Below, one piece after another: positions 11,930 through 23,555 of a stretch of DNA of 64,000 nucleotides; the first letter of the stretch is position 1, and every line of letters begins with the position of its first letter. The notes beneath the pieces are model-generated. The model saw only the letters and a program-made list of their open reading frames with translations, searched no databases and was not told the origin of the DNA. The DNA is from Thelephora terrestris (lineage: Eukaryota > Basidiomycota > Agaricomycetes > Thelephorales > Thelephoraceae). The stretch lies in the NCBI GenBank assembly GCA_015956445.1, contig WIUZ02000001.1:3410001-3474000 (forward strand), read 5' to 3'. The position numbers and the translations under genes are program-made.

Positions 11930-14900
11930 ATGCCTCGAAAAGTCCTTTGCCAGTGTTGTGGCGAGATGGTCACTCCACTTGTGGCAAAGAAACATAGAGA
12001 GGACATGGAACGAGAGCAATATCTTGAGTCTCTCGGTCGCTCTCCTGCCTATGCCACGGACCTGATCCCCCCGATAACGGCCGAGAGTATCTTCGGACCT
12101 GCGTCGGCTCCCGTGCGTGCTGATTTCGACAGCGACATGGATCTTGACAACACCATCTTATCCCATGAATCACTTCCGCCCCCACAAACGACCCCCAACC
12201 CTCATCTCCACCCCCCTTCACATCGCCAGCAGATTTTCGACAACGACTTTGACTCTGATGTTGACCTAGAAGGCCCAGGTTCACCAGAGCCATATGATGA
12301 AGATGTTGAAAGTTTATTTTTGGAGGAGGAGGAGCTTCGCGAGCACGAGGACCATGAGCATGAGAACCTTGAGGATATTGAATATGGTCAGCTGCAGGTC
12401 TTGGAATTATGCACCGAAGTGTTCACCACAATATACAGAGGGGAACATCCATGACTACGACATTTCAATCTGCAAAGCGTTCGCCTGGTTTCTTCGGTCC
12501 GGGGTTTCCAAGCGGATGTTTTCTGCGATCCCACAAGGACTCTCTGGCTTTGTCAGTGATGATTTGCCCTCAGACTATGTCCTCCGCGCCCGTGCAAGAG
12601 CGCTTGCAGGAATTGAACCAGTGCGATACGACTGCTGCATCAATTCCCACATCTGCTTTGCTGGGCCTTATAGCTCCTTGGACAAATGCCCTCATTGTGA
12701 CGAACCACGATTCAGCGGACACGATTCACATGAAAAACCCCGCCCTCGACGGCAATTCCTCTACATCCCACTCATCCCGCGGTTACGCGCCTTTGTCGAA
12801 AGTGTCCATATGGCAGATCTCATGCGGTATCGGAGTTTGCGGGCACATTCTACTGGCACATTCTCTGACATATTTGATGGCGAGTACTACCAACAGCTGC
12901 GGTCAACACCAATTACTGTCCATGGCAGGCCAATTAACCCACCTGCCAACTACTTTGAGGACGACCGAGACATTGCACTTGGTTTATCAACAGATGGTTA
13001 TGGAATCTTCACCCACGGTCAGGCAACGGCTTGGCCCCTCATCGTCTTTGTTTATAATCTCCCTCCCGAACTCCGTGTCCACATTGGGCACATCCTTGCA
13101 CTTGGTGTTATCCCTGGCCCAAACAAACCAGCCAATATGGACTCATTCCTTATCCCCCTGCATGAAGAGCTCTTCCGTCTTGCTAAGGGTGTTGAAGCTT
13201 ATGACATCCAGCTCAGGAACACATTCCTCTTCCGTGCTTTCCTTATCATCCTTTTTGGCGATTTTCCAGCCGTCGCAATGCTGATGAATATGAAGGGTGT
13301 CAATGGCATCTCACCATGTAGGAACTGCAAGATTGTGGCCATCCCCATTCCTGATGACAACAACAAAACACACTATGTTCCCCTCACCACCAATCTTACC
13401 AACCTTGGCCGAACTCATGTGGAACTTATGGCTGACGCTAGGAGAGTTGATGAGGCAGAGAGTGTTGCAGCTGCAAACAGGATAGCCAAGGAGACTGGTA
13501 TCAAAGGAACCCCCCTCTTGTCAACACTTGATTCACTTTCTTTCCCTCAATCCTTCCCTCTTGACTTCATGCATATCATCTGGGAGAATGTTATCAAGAC
13601 CCTTGTTGGCCTCTGGACTGGAAATTACAAGGGGATTGGTGAAGGGAAGGAGAGTTACCAGATCAGTGCCAGTTCATGGAAGGCTATTGGTGCCAGTGGA
13701 GCAGCTTCTGTATCAACCATTCCCTCAGCATATTCCCCACATATTCCTGATGTCTCAAAGAAGGGTTCATACCTTTCAGCTGACATGTGGTCATTCTGGA
13801 CACTGTACCTTGCCCCAGTCCTCCTACGAAACCAGTTCAAGAAGCCTGAATACTTCACCCACTTCATCAAGCTGGTCCACCTCCTTCAAATCTGTTTGCA
13901 GTTTGAGATCTCTGCATCTGAGATCCAAGAACTCCGGGCAGGCTTCAGAGAATGGGTTGAGGACTATAGAAGGTAAAAAGTCCCTCTATTCAGCTCAAGA
14001 AAGATTCTGATAGAAGCAGAATTTATTATCAGGATGATCTCAAACGCCTCCCAGTCTGCACCCTTCCAATCCATAGCCTTCTCCACATTGCAGACTGCAT
14101 CAAGGGCTGGGGACCAGTTTGGTGTTATTGGGCATTTCCTATGGAGCGGTTCTGTGGTTATCTAAAGCAGATTGGAATAACTGGCAAGCGCTATCCCTAC
14201 AGCAACCTCGACCGGCATCTCCTGGATTGGGCGACTCTCTGGCACATTGGAAGCATCTACAACATCCACAATGAGCTCCAGTTCAAACTACCAAGCAGTA
14301 TGGCCCAGCATCAGAGGTTCAGTGGTTGTGAGTATCATCATATACCTGTAACTGCATCTGACTACTACCTGGACAGATGAGACCTGTGAACTTGTGGGAA
14401 AATGCCAACTGTCAAAGTCTCTCCATAAAAAGCAAAGCACAGGGTTCATCCCAGCTGTGGATAGAGCCATTAAAGAGTGGTTCTCAAGGCTCAAGCTCCC
14501 ATCAGCTGTAATGGCTGAATGCTTGAACTCTGCAAGTCTCCAGGAGTGGAAAAAGGTCAAGAGGATTGACTCAGAAGCTGGGGACCTCATGTGTACTGGT
14601 GCTCATTGTAGTGGAAGGGATTTGAGAGACAGTGCATATATCAGAGTGGGTCTTCAGTTTCCACTCTCCACTTGTATCTTTCTCTCATGTCTCTTCAGTA
14701 TGAGGTGCTTGACATCAATGGCCAAGCAGTGACCCGCTATGGGAGACTGCAACACATCCTCACCATTAGTTTGCCCAGAAACAGCACAGACCTCCAGCCT
14801 TCAGGACCAACTGACTCTATCTTTGCACTGATCCACAGATGTGATCTAAAAGAAGATGACCCCCAATTGGTTGGCCTTGATATCCACTTCTTTTCAAGGC

Positions 14901-15049
14901 AGAGGGAATCATTTGATGTCACTGACATCACAGCAGTCCAGTGCCTAGTTGGGCGAGTAAAGGCAGGGGGAAACTCTTGGGCAATCATAGATCGGAGTGG
15001 GAAGTTAGCTCGTGCAATATGTGAAGAGCTAGGTGATGAGGGGCACTAG
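11930..15049 (+). CDS. Tnp2-family (CACTA/EnSpm) transposase
   Basis: Transposase of a CACTA-type DNA transposon, expected to bind the element's ends and cut and join DNA. Exons 11930-12386, 12439-13972, 14014-14327, 14377-14645 and 14699-15049 sum to 2,925 nt, or 974 aa, with all phases closing. The start is an N-terminal Cys cluster (CQCCGEMV), then an acidic linker. The Tnp2 core follows: SSLDKCPHCDEPRF, DIALGLSTDGYGIF (first Asp), MNMKGVNGISPCRNC, FPLDFMHIIWENV (second Asp) and AFPMERFCGYLK (likely catalytic Glu). One intron is 41 nt, with acceptor at 14013; the more obvious later AG breaks the frame. No frameshift or internal stop is seen, so the copy could be active. Terminal CACTA repeats were not found. 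Confidence 0.92.
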
Positions 15050-15158
15050 CCAGTTAGCTAGATAAGTATCCTGAAGGGTATGTTTGACATGGAGCTTTCT
15101 CAAATCTATTGCAATGTTCCAATTACAATTACAATAGATGTCAGGGTTGTAGGCCTGC

Positions 15159-15782
15159 TTACTGTTTGTGGGGCGCTAGAGGATTAGCAGTGGGGAAAGG
15201 GGTGTCGGGTCTGGTTTTGAAGGGGGTTCCGGGTGTGGAGACGAGGGGAGGAGGGATATCGAGAGAGAGGGGCGACTCGGCTTGATAAGGATAAACGGGC
15301 GAGTGGTAGTCTTGGCAGAACTGACCGAGTTGCTGCACGAACGGTTCAAAGTCGTGATCACTAAGACGTTCGAAGTTGACGAGATATTCTATGACAGAAT
15401 AAGGTAATTCAGTTGGGATCTCCCACCAAAGAACGATGATAGCAGGGGAATGGGTGTGGATATTAGTCGTGAGATGAACACGTGGAGAGGGGAAGTAAAA
15501 GGCCGGACTGATACTGAAGTAAACAGTCGCGAGGACGCTCTCAGTAAGATCTGAATTCCAAAGGAATTGATGATCAGCCCCTAATAGAAATGGGGGAGTA
15601 GTGACTCCGGCGTCGAGAGCTGCAAAGGGTCGGTAGTAAGGAAAATGGGTAAGTAAACCGGCGGTTCGGTTTACTTGAAGACTTCTGATGAGCTTATACT
15701 CCCAGATAGATCTCCTGGCGTCAGGGATGGCTGGTCGCTGGACTGGGCTGGTAGAGGGAAAAGGGTTAGGAGCACTGAACAT
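15159..15782 (-). CDS. hypothetical protein, single exon
   Basis: 207-aa open frame with no family I recognise. It begins with a Pro/Ser-rich segment. The middle is hydrophobic and aromatic-rich, with tracts such as ATVYFSISPAFYFPS and IIVLWWEIPTELPYSVIEYL, and the C-terminus is Pro-rich. No signal peptide is evident. Its stop lies 109 bp beyond the Tnp2 stop (tail to tail), and its start faces the gene at 16436 across a repeat-bearing 650-bp space. The tight packing suggests it is a transposon cargo or accessory gene, but this is inference. Confidence 0.5.
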   Translation of the reverse strand: MFSAPNPFPSTSPVQRPAIPDARRSIWEYKLIRSLQVNRTAGLLTHFPYYRPFAALDAGVTTPPFLLGADHQFLWNSDLTESVLATVYFSISPAFYFPSPRVHLTTNIHTHSPAIIVLWWEIPTELPYSVIEYLVNFERLSDHDFEPFVQQLGQFCQDYHSPVYPYQAESPLSLDIPPPLVSTPGTPFKTRPDTPFPTANPLAPHKQ

Positions 15783-16435
15783 ACACTGGCAGGAGGATTC
15801 CTGCTGAAATGAGTCAGAAAGGTAAGGCGTGAGGAGAATTCCTCAGCTTACTTTTATTCAGGTTGTGGGTAGAGGAGTACAGAAGAGATTGAGAATGGGG
15901 AAAAGAAAGGAGCGAACGCTCTTCCTTATATACCCAATCCTCTACAGGAGTCATTATTTTACAACGAGTCAAACAGGAGTCAACATGGTCTGTGCGCAGT
16001 TTAGGGTAGGTTGGACGAGTCAGGGGAGTGGGACTTTTGAACGATGAATGACGAAATGAAATAGGGGAACAATAGTACAGGAGTCATTAGGAGCGTAATG
16101 GGGATTTCTCACGATCGACGGTGGTAATAGAAGACTGGTGGGGATTTCTCATGATCGATGGGGATTTCTCTCGTTTCACGGTGGCAGTAGAAGGTGGATG
16201 GGGATTTCCCATGATCGGTGGGGATTTCTCTGAATTGATGGGGTCCCGATTGGGGTTGAGGGTTCGTTTATCCTAATAGGGACGTTAATAGATAATAGGT
16301 TATTGTTTTCTCCTTTCGGTTTTCCTTTGAGTCAGGATGTATTTAAGTCAGGGGGATTGGTGATCGTTCCCCTCATCATCTCCTTTCCACTCCCACAATT
16401 ACCACCACCACCCTTCTCACCAAACATCTACTACT
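15783..16435. promoter_or_regulatory. divergent intergenic region with phased repeats
   Basis: This 650-bp space lies between two divergent hypothetical genes. It contains five GGGGATTTCYC motifs at 16100, 16140, 16160, 16200 and 16220 (see the separate repeat entry). A pyrimidine-rich tract with CACC repeats lies just before the start at 16436. It probably holds both promoters. Confidence 0.5.
16100..16259 (+). repeat. 60-bp tandem repeat with 20/40-bp phased GGGGATTTCTC motifs
   Basis: The motif GGGGATTTCTC (one copy with CCC) starts at 16100, 16140, 16160, 16200 and 16220, giving alternating gaps of 40 and 20 bp. The underlying unit is about 60 bp (16140-16199 and 16200-16259) preceded by a 40-bp partial unit, all sharing CGGTGG and AGTAGAAG-like spacers. 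Spacing in multiples of 20 bp keeps the sites near one face of the helix, which suggests a protein-binding array. Confidence 0.8.
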
Positions 16436-17339
16436 ATGTCTTCTTTCGCTGCTAACAACATCGTCCTCAACGCTGCCGCCACCCCTTTCACCCCGTCCTT
16501 CGAGACGGATGCTCCCTACGATGTGGAGCAACATTTGTATGACTCCCCTGCCAACATCGCCCATGACAACCAGGTTGCCATTAACTTCCTCACCGCCCAT
16601 AACGCCCCCGCCGAGTTCTGGGAGCAGGCTGGGTACGAAGACCCCAGGCTTTCTGGACCTGTGGTCCGGGCTCAACACCCTGGAGCCGTTCTTTTATTGG
16701 ACGCCATGGAGAGGGAGAGGGAGGATCGGATTGCGAAGTTGGAGAAGCGGGTGGACCTTATGTACGTCATCATGAACAGTTTGAATGATGACTTCTCTCA
16801 CTTTGCTTTGGAACATTGGGGACCTTTCCAGGCATCTCTCTTCCGATATTTCGGACACCAATGTCACGGGGCTTATTGCACCGACCCCCCTTGCAAGTCC
16901 CCAGTCATCCCTTCGCCACCGCCAGGATCAGGGTGTTCCTCTCCCTCCATCCCCTCCCTGGAGTCCTGCCCCAGTTCGCCAGATGGTGGAGAGGTCCCAG
17001 AAGAAGAAGAACCGCAAGAGTCCGATGACTCGTTCTGGTCAACGCTGTCGTCCCTCCGACAAGTCACGTCAGGTGAGGATGAAGTTGAAGGTGGAAGTGG
17101 CGGGTCTCCAAGACTGTTATGGGTTCGCCTTAGTGAGCGCAGCCTTGTCGGACGTGCAGCGAGAGATGTATGATAGTTTATCTCATGATGTGTTGGGGTG
17201 TAGGGAGTGTTGGCAGGATCCGGTGACGCGAGAGTGGTCTTACTGTCCTGAGAGTATTCATAACCCTCACCACTTTGCTCATCGTTGCCCTCTTCCTCAG
17301 AACTGTTCATGTGATATCGACCCGTTTGTTCTTGTCTGA
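16436..17339 (+). CDS. hypothetical protein with Cys/His-rich C-terminus
   Basis: Not recognised. Exons 16436-17072 and 17113-17339 (a 40-nt GT/AG intron) sum to 864 nt, or 287 aa. The N-terminal half looks folded and carries a possible short coiled coil (DAMEREREDRIAKLEKRVDL). A Pro/Ser/Glu-rich linker follows, with WSTLSSLRQ at its end. The second exon is rich in Cys and His (GCRECW, HNPHHFAHRC, NCSCD), suggesting metal binding. It is divergent from the gene at 15159-15782 and next to the phased repeats. A transposon-associated role is possible but unproven. Without the intron the first frame stops at 17173. Confidence 0.55.
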
Positions 17340-17757
17340 GTTCGTAGTTCCTTTTGACTACTCTTGTACTATTATTACTGCGAATGAGACCAATGTCTTG
17401 GATTACCTGTGAGATCTTGGCTACTATGTCACGCGTTCGTGACAATAGAAGAGATTAGAGTCAGCATGTCAATGGTGGGATGGAAATATAACTTAAAGGT
17501 TTTTTTTTTCAATGCTAGTTTATTGTGCAGTGTCGTTGTCGTGACCGTATTTTGGACAGTATCCGGAATCGCGATCCTCTCTCGACTATTGGCAACCGCT
17601 GCCTGAGGTCTACAAGACGTCCCTCAGCATTCCCGACTGTCCCGACGAGGACTCGCCTGTCCCTTTGCTTCGCTACACTTTTCTCTCTCCTTATCCCCCT
17701 TCGCGACATCCCGACATCCCGACGTTTTCCCTTGCAATGTCCCGATGTTTTCCCCTT

Positions 17758-17813
17758 TCGACCTGCGACCTGCGACTTAGACCTGCGACCTGCGACCTGC
17801 GACCTGCGACCTG
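17758..17813 (+). repeat. 7-bp tandem repeat ACCTGCG
   Basis: About seven copies of ACCTGCG, one of them altered, run head to tail in the pyrimidine-rich stretch. It is a short minisatellite-like array. Confidence 0.8.
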
Positions 17814-18202
17814 CGTTCCTTAGCATTTAGTATCCCTAGGACTTTGTTTCCTTCACATTCCCTCCCAATCACGTCCCGATCAGTCCCGATTGTGTCCCGA
17901 CTTTTCAGTACGTTTTATATCTTTAGTTTTCATCTCCCTATCTCCATTCCCTGTGTCCCGATCACGTCCCGATCGATCACCCTGCTTGCGACTCCGGACC
18001 TCCCTCTGGTTCGTTTCTCAACCACATTCCTTTCCTTCGTTGTTCCCTTCGATCCCCCACCTTCCCTATGTCATAGACTCGTCATAAGGTCTCTTGACAT
18101 CATTTTGGTTCGTTCCCTTTGGTTCCCTTCATTCTCAGAGCCCTTAGCATTGTATATAAAGGCCCCTGTATTCGATAGACCACACAATCAATCAGCAGTG
18201 TT

Positions 18203-18208
<6 letters not shown>

Positions 18209-18244
<36 letters not shown>
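18209..18244 (+). repeat. CT-dinucleotide microsatellite
   Basis: A run of CT repeats with one CTTT interruption, about 60 bp after a TATATAAA box. Confidence 0.85.
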
Positions 18245-18248
<4 letters not shown>

Positions 18249-18572
18249 CCTAGCAGCGTTGCTACGGTCTCCCTTTGGTTTCCTCGTCATCTCGACCTTG
18301 TGTTCGTCGCCCCTCTGGTCTCTTGTGTCCCGCTGGTGTCCCGCTTTTCGGCCTTGTTATCCCGACATTTCCCGACATTTCCCTTAGTTTGTTATCAGTA
18401 GTTTCGTTCCCTGGATTTCCTGTTGTCTTCCGCTTCGTTCTCCCGACTTTCATCGCGACTTTCCCTCTCATCGTTTATTCCCTTCCCGCAGATCCCCTAG
18501 AGGCTCGCGCCTCTAAACCGAGGACCCGACCTTCTGACTGCCATCTCTGCCCTCTCGGACTCCGAAGGCTTT

Positions 18573-21500
18573 GTGGCTAGTTCACCATACAGCCCATGGG
18601 TCATGGGAAGGGCATACCACCATACAGCATTGTACAACCCATGGGTCATGGACAGGCCATATGCGGACCCCATCCCGGCAATAGATAAAATCATGGCCCA
18701 TTTTGGTCGACTAGCTGAAGCCAATGTAGCGGTCCCAGATTTCATCAAAGCCATGATGATACTCTCCCGGATGCCCCCTGCCTACGATTACCTTGCCCAG
18801 ATCCTCTGCCAGGCCGACGATATCGGAAAAGTCCAGATCGATGAGCTGAGGAAAATGGTCAAACTGGCCTGGGAGCAGAAGTCCAGCTCCCGTCGCTCCG
18901 GACAACAAGCACAAAAGTTGTCCAACGTACAGCGCGCCCCGGGGAACCCAAATTTCCAGCAGCAGCAGCAGCACGACGGGAGCCAGCCCCAGGGCCAAGG
19001 ACGAGGACGAAACCGTTGAGGACAAAGAGGAGGTCGAGGAAGATTCCAGCAACAGGCTCAGCAAACTGATGAGTCTCAAATGCCACCTCCCCCTCCACAA
19101 CCTCCGGTTCCCTCCAGCTCTAACATCTCGGTCTCGGACTATGGTTTTGCCTCCATGGCGGCTTTTCCCATACGCCATCCCCCCGTCCATCGTCAAGGCA
19201 CAGGGGCCCCATCCTTCTACCCCTCCGTACAGGAGGCTAGGGACCTTGCAGCACGCATAAGCGTGAAGCCTTCGATTGAGACCCTAAAAAGGCTGGAACG
19301 CTCTTATGAGCAGACAATCAATCCTCGCCCCCGCAAAAAGGCGCGTACCCCGCCAAACGAGGAAGAAGTAAGCCTGGGATGGTCGAGTGATGAGATGGAT
19401 GTTGTCTCCCCTGCGTCGGTTGCCGGTCCGTCTGGCCTTGGTGGAAGGTATGAAACGAATTTAGTGTTGAGTAACGAAACTAACGACTCCACAGCACCTG
19501 AAGATAAGTCTAGGTCTTCAGTAGTAGCTTCCAAATATATTTGTTTTACCTTGTCTGCCCCGAGTGAAACTGAAGCTGTGTGGATGCTCGATTCTGGAGC
19601 ATCCCGGCACTTTACTTCTGACATAAACGACTTCGTGGAGTACGAGGCTATTGAGTCCATTCCTTTGAGAACAGCGACCAGCTTCACGACGATTATTGGT
19701 AAAGGAACAGTGATCCTCTGCATAAACGAAAAGGCCGTTCGACTAAGTCCTGTCTATCATGTCCCAAACATCTCCCATAGGCTGCTGTCCCTTGGTCAGT
19801 TCCTCAAAAGCGGACTCTTCTCGAGGGGGAGTGCTCGCGAAATCTCACTCTATGAAGGAGAAACAGAATTTCTTACCTTCTACCCTCGAACCGAGGATGA
19901 CAGTATTTATGTTATCAGAACTCTCCTCGGAGCGCAACTTACTGCTGCTACAACTGAGACCATTTATAATGCTGATTTTGAAATCATGCACCGCCGACTG
20001 GCTCACCCCTCAAAAGAGGTAATCCAAAAGGCTGGAAAACATGTCAAGGATTTTCCTCATGTCGAAATCCCAAAAGAGCACCTCTGCACTGGATGTGCGC
20101 AAGGAAAGATGACAAACAAATCCTTTCCCCCATCCAACACCAGAGCAAGCGCTCCCTTCAAGCTAATCCATTCGGATCTAAAGACTTTTCCCATCGAATC
20201 CTACCGCAAGTACAAGTACTCAATCGTCTTCTATGACGACTACACCTCACACGCCTGGACCATGAATTTGCGCACTAAGGACGCTGCACTTATGGCTACC
20301 AGACACTTCCTGGCTATGGTTGAGACCAAATACCAGAAGAGAGTACGACGATGGATGTCTGATGCCGGAGGGGAGTACACGTCCCTAGCTTTCACAACGA
20401 TGCTCAAGGAAAAAGGAATTGAGATCCTCCAGTCTATTCCGCATGCACACCAACAAAACGGTCGCGCGGAGAGGATCATTCGAACATTAATGGATAAAGC
20501 AGAATCCATGAGACTACAGGCTTGCCTCCCTCAGTCTTGGTGGGAATTCGCCCTTGACCACGCAGCTCACGTTTACAATCGAACGCCGAACCGTCGCCTA
20601 AATTGGCAGACCCCATTCCAACTATTAAATGGAAGTAAGCCTTCGATTGATCACCTTCGGGTCTTCGGCTGCGGAGCCTACGTCTTCATCCCAGAAGAAG
20701 TACGAATAAACAAACTCGCGCCCCGATCAGAATTGATGACCTACCTGGGTACTCACCCAGGAGGAAAAGGATGGATCTTTATGCGCGGACCTAACAATAT
20801 CATTTTCTCCGCTGCTCAGGCCACCTTCGATGAGTTGCACTTTCCAAAGTGCCCAACTGCCAGTGTACGACGAAACACACGGCTGCAGTCTACTGCGCCA
20901 CCCCTACCCAGTCATCACTGTCACAAAGACGGTGACTGCCAGTGTCCCCTTCCAGGAGGACAAGAGGAAGATGACGCAGCACCCTCAGCGCGTCCCAAAC
21001 CTACTCCCAAGCCTTCCTCAAAAGGCAAGGAACGTGCTATTGAGCCCGCACCACAGCCGCAAACGCCGGTGCAATCTAGAGCGCCCAGTTCGGAGCCACC
21101 GAGGTCACCTACACCTAGCTCTAGCTCTGATTCCGACCCTGAGGATGCACCACCCGCTCCGCCAACGATTATGCCTCCGTCACCTATTAAAACTCGGAGG
21201 CCTCAGCGTGAGCGGAAAGTCCCGGCCAAGCCCGGCAATGTTTACGGTAGTAAACATCCGGTAGAAATAATTAAGTCTACCCGGCGTATGAAGGATTGGA
21301 AGAAGGTTGTCGGAGATTTTTCCGTGGCCCCTAGGCGCGGGCGAAGTTCAGGAGCAGTTCCCGGGCCTAGCACGCAGCCGCTTCCTGAGAGAGAATCCCC
21401 CGCTGAGGAAGAGACTGAAGCGGCGTCAGAGTCCGAGGATGAGGTTGAGAAATCCGTTGAGCCATCCGGATTCACCACCCCTGAAGAAGACACTGACGCC

Positions 21501-23555
21501 CTTCTAGCTAGGCTATGCTGGGAAGGGGGAGTAGAACTCCAAAACCTCTTAATTTCGAAAGCTGTCTCACCAACCGCCAACGAAAAAACTCCAAAAGAAT
21601 GGAAATACCGAGACATCGCCACACTACCACAGGCAGAACTCGAGGAATGGAGGACAGCCTGCAACGAAGAGTTGGAAGCTCTTCGCAGGCGCAAAGTATA
21701 CAACCTGGTAGAGCGCCCTCGAGGCCGCAAGGTTATAAAAAACCGCTGGGTATTCGACCAGAAACCAGATGGTCGCAAGAAAGCCCGCTTAGTAGCAAAA
21801 GGCTTCTCACAGGTTGAGGGAATGGACTACGATGCCGTGTTCTCCCCCGTTGTCCAATTCGAGACAGTGCGCCTAATATTTGCAATGGCCGCCCTCGGAG
21901 GATGGGTCCTCAAAGGACTTGATGTTCGAAACACGTACCTATACGGCGAACTCGACGAGGAAATATACATGGAACAACCAGAGGGATTCGTAGCTCCAGG
22001 AAAAGAGACTCATGTTCTCCGCTTAAAGCGTGCCCTCTACGGACTGAAACAAGCCAGGCTTGCATGGTGGCGAGCCCTGAAACGGTCCATGGAAAAGCTC
22101 GGATTCAAATCCTTGAGCTCAGATGCTGGGATCTTCATCTACCAGGATACAGATGGAAGATTCGTAATTGCGTTAATCTACGTAGACGATGCCATCTTTA
22201 CCGGACCCCACACAGCGCTTACGGAGCAGCTCAAGGGGGAGTTTATGAAGATATGGGAAACCAGGGATTTAGGGGACCTAACCGACTTCCTCCGCATGAG
22301 AATCACCCGACATGGCAGCAAAATCTCCATAGATCAATGCGCCTACCTTCAAACGGTCCTTGAGCGATGTGGGATGCAAAATGCTAAAGTCGCAGCAACC
22401 CCTCTCCCGGCCGGGTATGTGCCGACTCCGTCGACAGAGGTAGCATGCCCGGAAAGACGAAGCAGGTTCCAAACCATAATTGGTTCCTTACTATACCTCA
22501 TGCTGGGTACCCGACCAGATATCGCCTTTGCGGTTACCAAACTTGCGCAATATGCTGCAAACCCATCAAAAGAGCACGTCGAGAAAGCGCTGTATATCTG
22601 CCGCTATTTAATCGGGACTTCCAAATATCGATTAACCTACGACGGAGATTCACGGGAGGGTATCTCAGCCTGTACCGACTCAGACTGGGCTTCAGACCCC
22701 ACTCAGAGACGATCCCAAAGTGGATACTTTGTTCGAATGGCAAAAGGACTCATTTCATGGACCTCAAGAGCGCAGAAAACCATTGCGCTGTCATCCACTG
22801 AGGCTGAATACATGGCGCTCTCCGATTGTAGCCGCCAAGTAGTCTGGATGCATACCCTTCTGGGGGAGCTCGGCTATGACCTTAAAGCCATCCCAATCTG
22901 CGGAGATAACCAGGGCTCGATCTTTATCGCCTCAAACCCGGTTACTGAAAAGAGGTCGAAACACATCAACATCCGCTATCATTATATTCGCGAGGTCATC
23001 AATGATGGACGTGTGGTAGTGTATTTCATTCCCGGAGATGACAATCCCGCGGATCTCCTGACAAAGAACCTTGGAGTCGTCAAACTCAGAAAATTTAGAG
23101 ATGCCTTAGGCCTTGAATTCTTCTGAGCACATACCTCCAACTTACTACAGTCCAGTTCCCACCAATGAAGTTATACAGGGAGCTGTACTTAGTAAGGGGG
23201 AGTGTTGAACCGAAGGTCTGTGCCCGGCAACGGGTCAACCGGCTCTACCGCTTCGAGCGAGAGCCGATGCCGGAGAGCGCTGAATAAGCGACCCGAAGGG
23301 ACGGTGTCACATCAGTGACCCGATCGATCGGTATGACGTGCGCGTGCCTTAAGCCGCCGCACGGACCACGCATCAGTCACACTGTATAGATGTGACGTTA
23401 ATAGAGTAGATAGTATATATACCCCTCATGTGTCCATAAATCAATCCATCGCTTCTCTCTCTCTCTCTCCCACTCGCACTACTGTATCTTCCCCTCTCAG
23501 GTAAGAACTAGAGTACGCCATGTAGTAGTATAGAATATACTCTACCTGCTCAACA
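18573..23555 (+). mobile_element. Ty1/copia LTR retrotransposon fossil
   Basis: A copia-type element. Parts in order: a gag-like (UBN2-type) region at about 18.6-19.0 kb; a pol region at 19080-23126 with aspartic protease (LDSGASRHF), GAG-pre-integrase His/Cys segment, integrase core (YDDYTSHAW), reverse transcriptase (LIYVDDAIF) and RNase H (TDSDWASD); a purine-rich tract; and a 3' LTR at 23203-23555. The order integrase before reverse transcriptase places it in copia rather than gypsy. No matching 5' LTR was found upstream, so the element looks broken, with roughly one or two breaks confined to its 5' part. The long open pol suggests a fairly recent origin, but age cannot be measured with one LTR. 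Confidence 0.9.
23203..23555 (+). repeat. 3' LTR of the copia fossil
   Basis: Starts TGTTGA and ends TCAACA, directly after a purine-rich tract (AAGGGGGAG). It contains a TATA-like box (TATATATA near 23411) followed by a CT-rich run. Length is about 353 bp, typical of copia. Confidence 0.85.

Larger units (their letters stand above)
17340..18572. other. pyrimidine-rich non-coding stretch
   Basis: No gene is supported. The plus strand is rich in C and T, with many TCCCGA-type words, a tandem ACCTGCG run (17758-17813), a TATATAAA box near 18152 and a CT-dinucleotide run near 18209-18244. The TATA box followed by a CT run resembles the promoter layout of an LTR, but the sequence does not match the 3' LTR at 23203-23555. 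Confidence 0.5.

Noticed and set aside
14735-15050. Ends of the Tnp2 element searched for CACTA / TAGTG
   Set aside because: No convincing pair of terminal repeats was found near 9.5 kb, 15.1 kb or 17.4 kb, so the limits of the element are not reported.
21242-21778. 178-aa minus-strand open frame inside the copia region
   Set aside because: Antisense shadow of the pol region, with Ser-rich low-complexity content and no motif.
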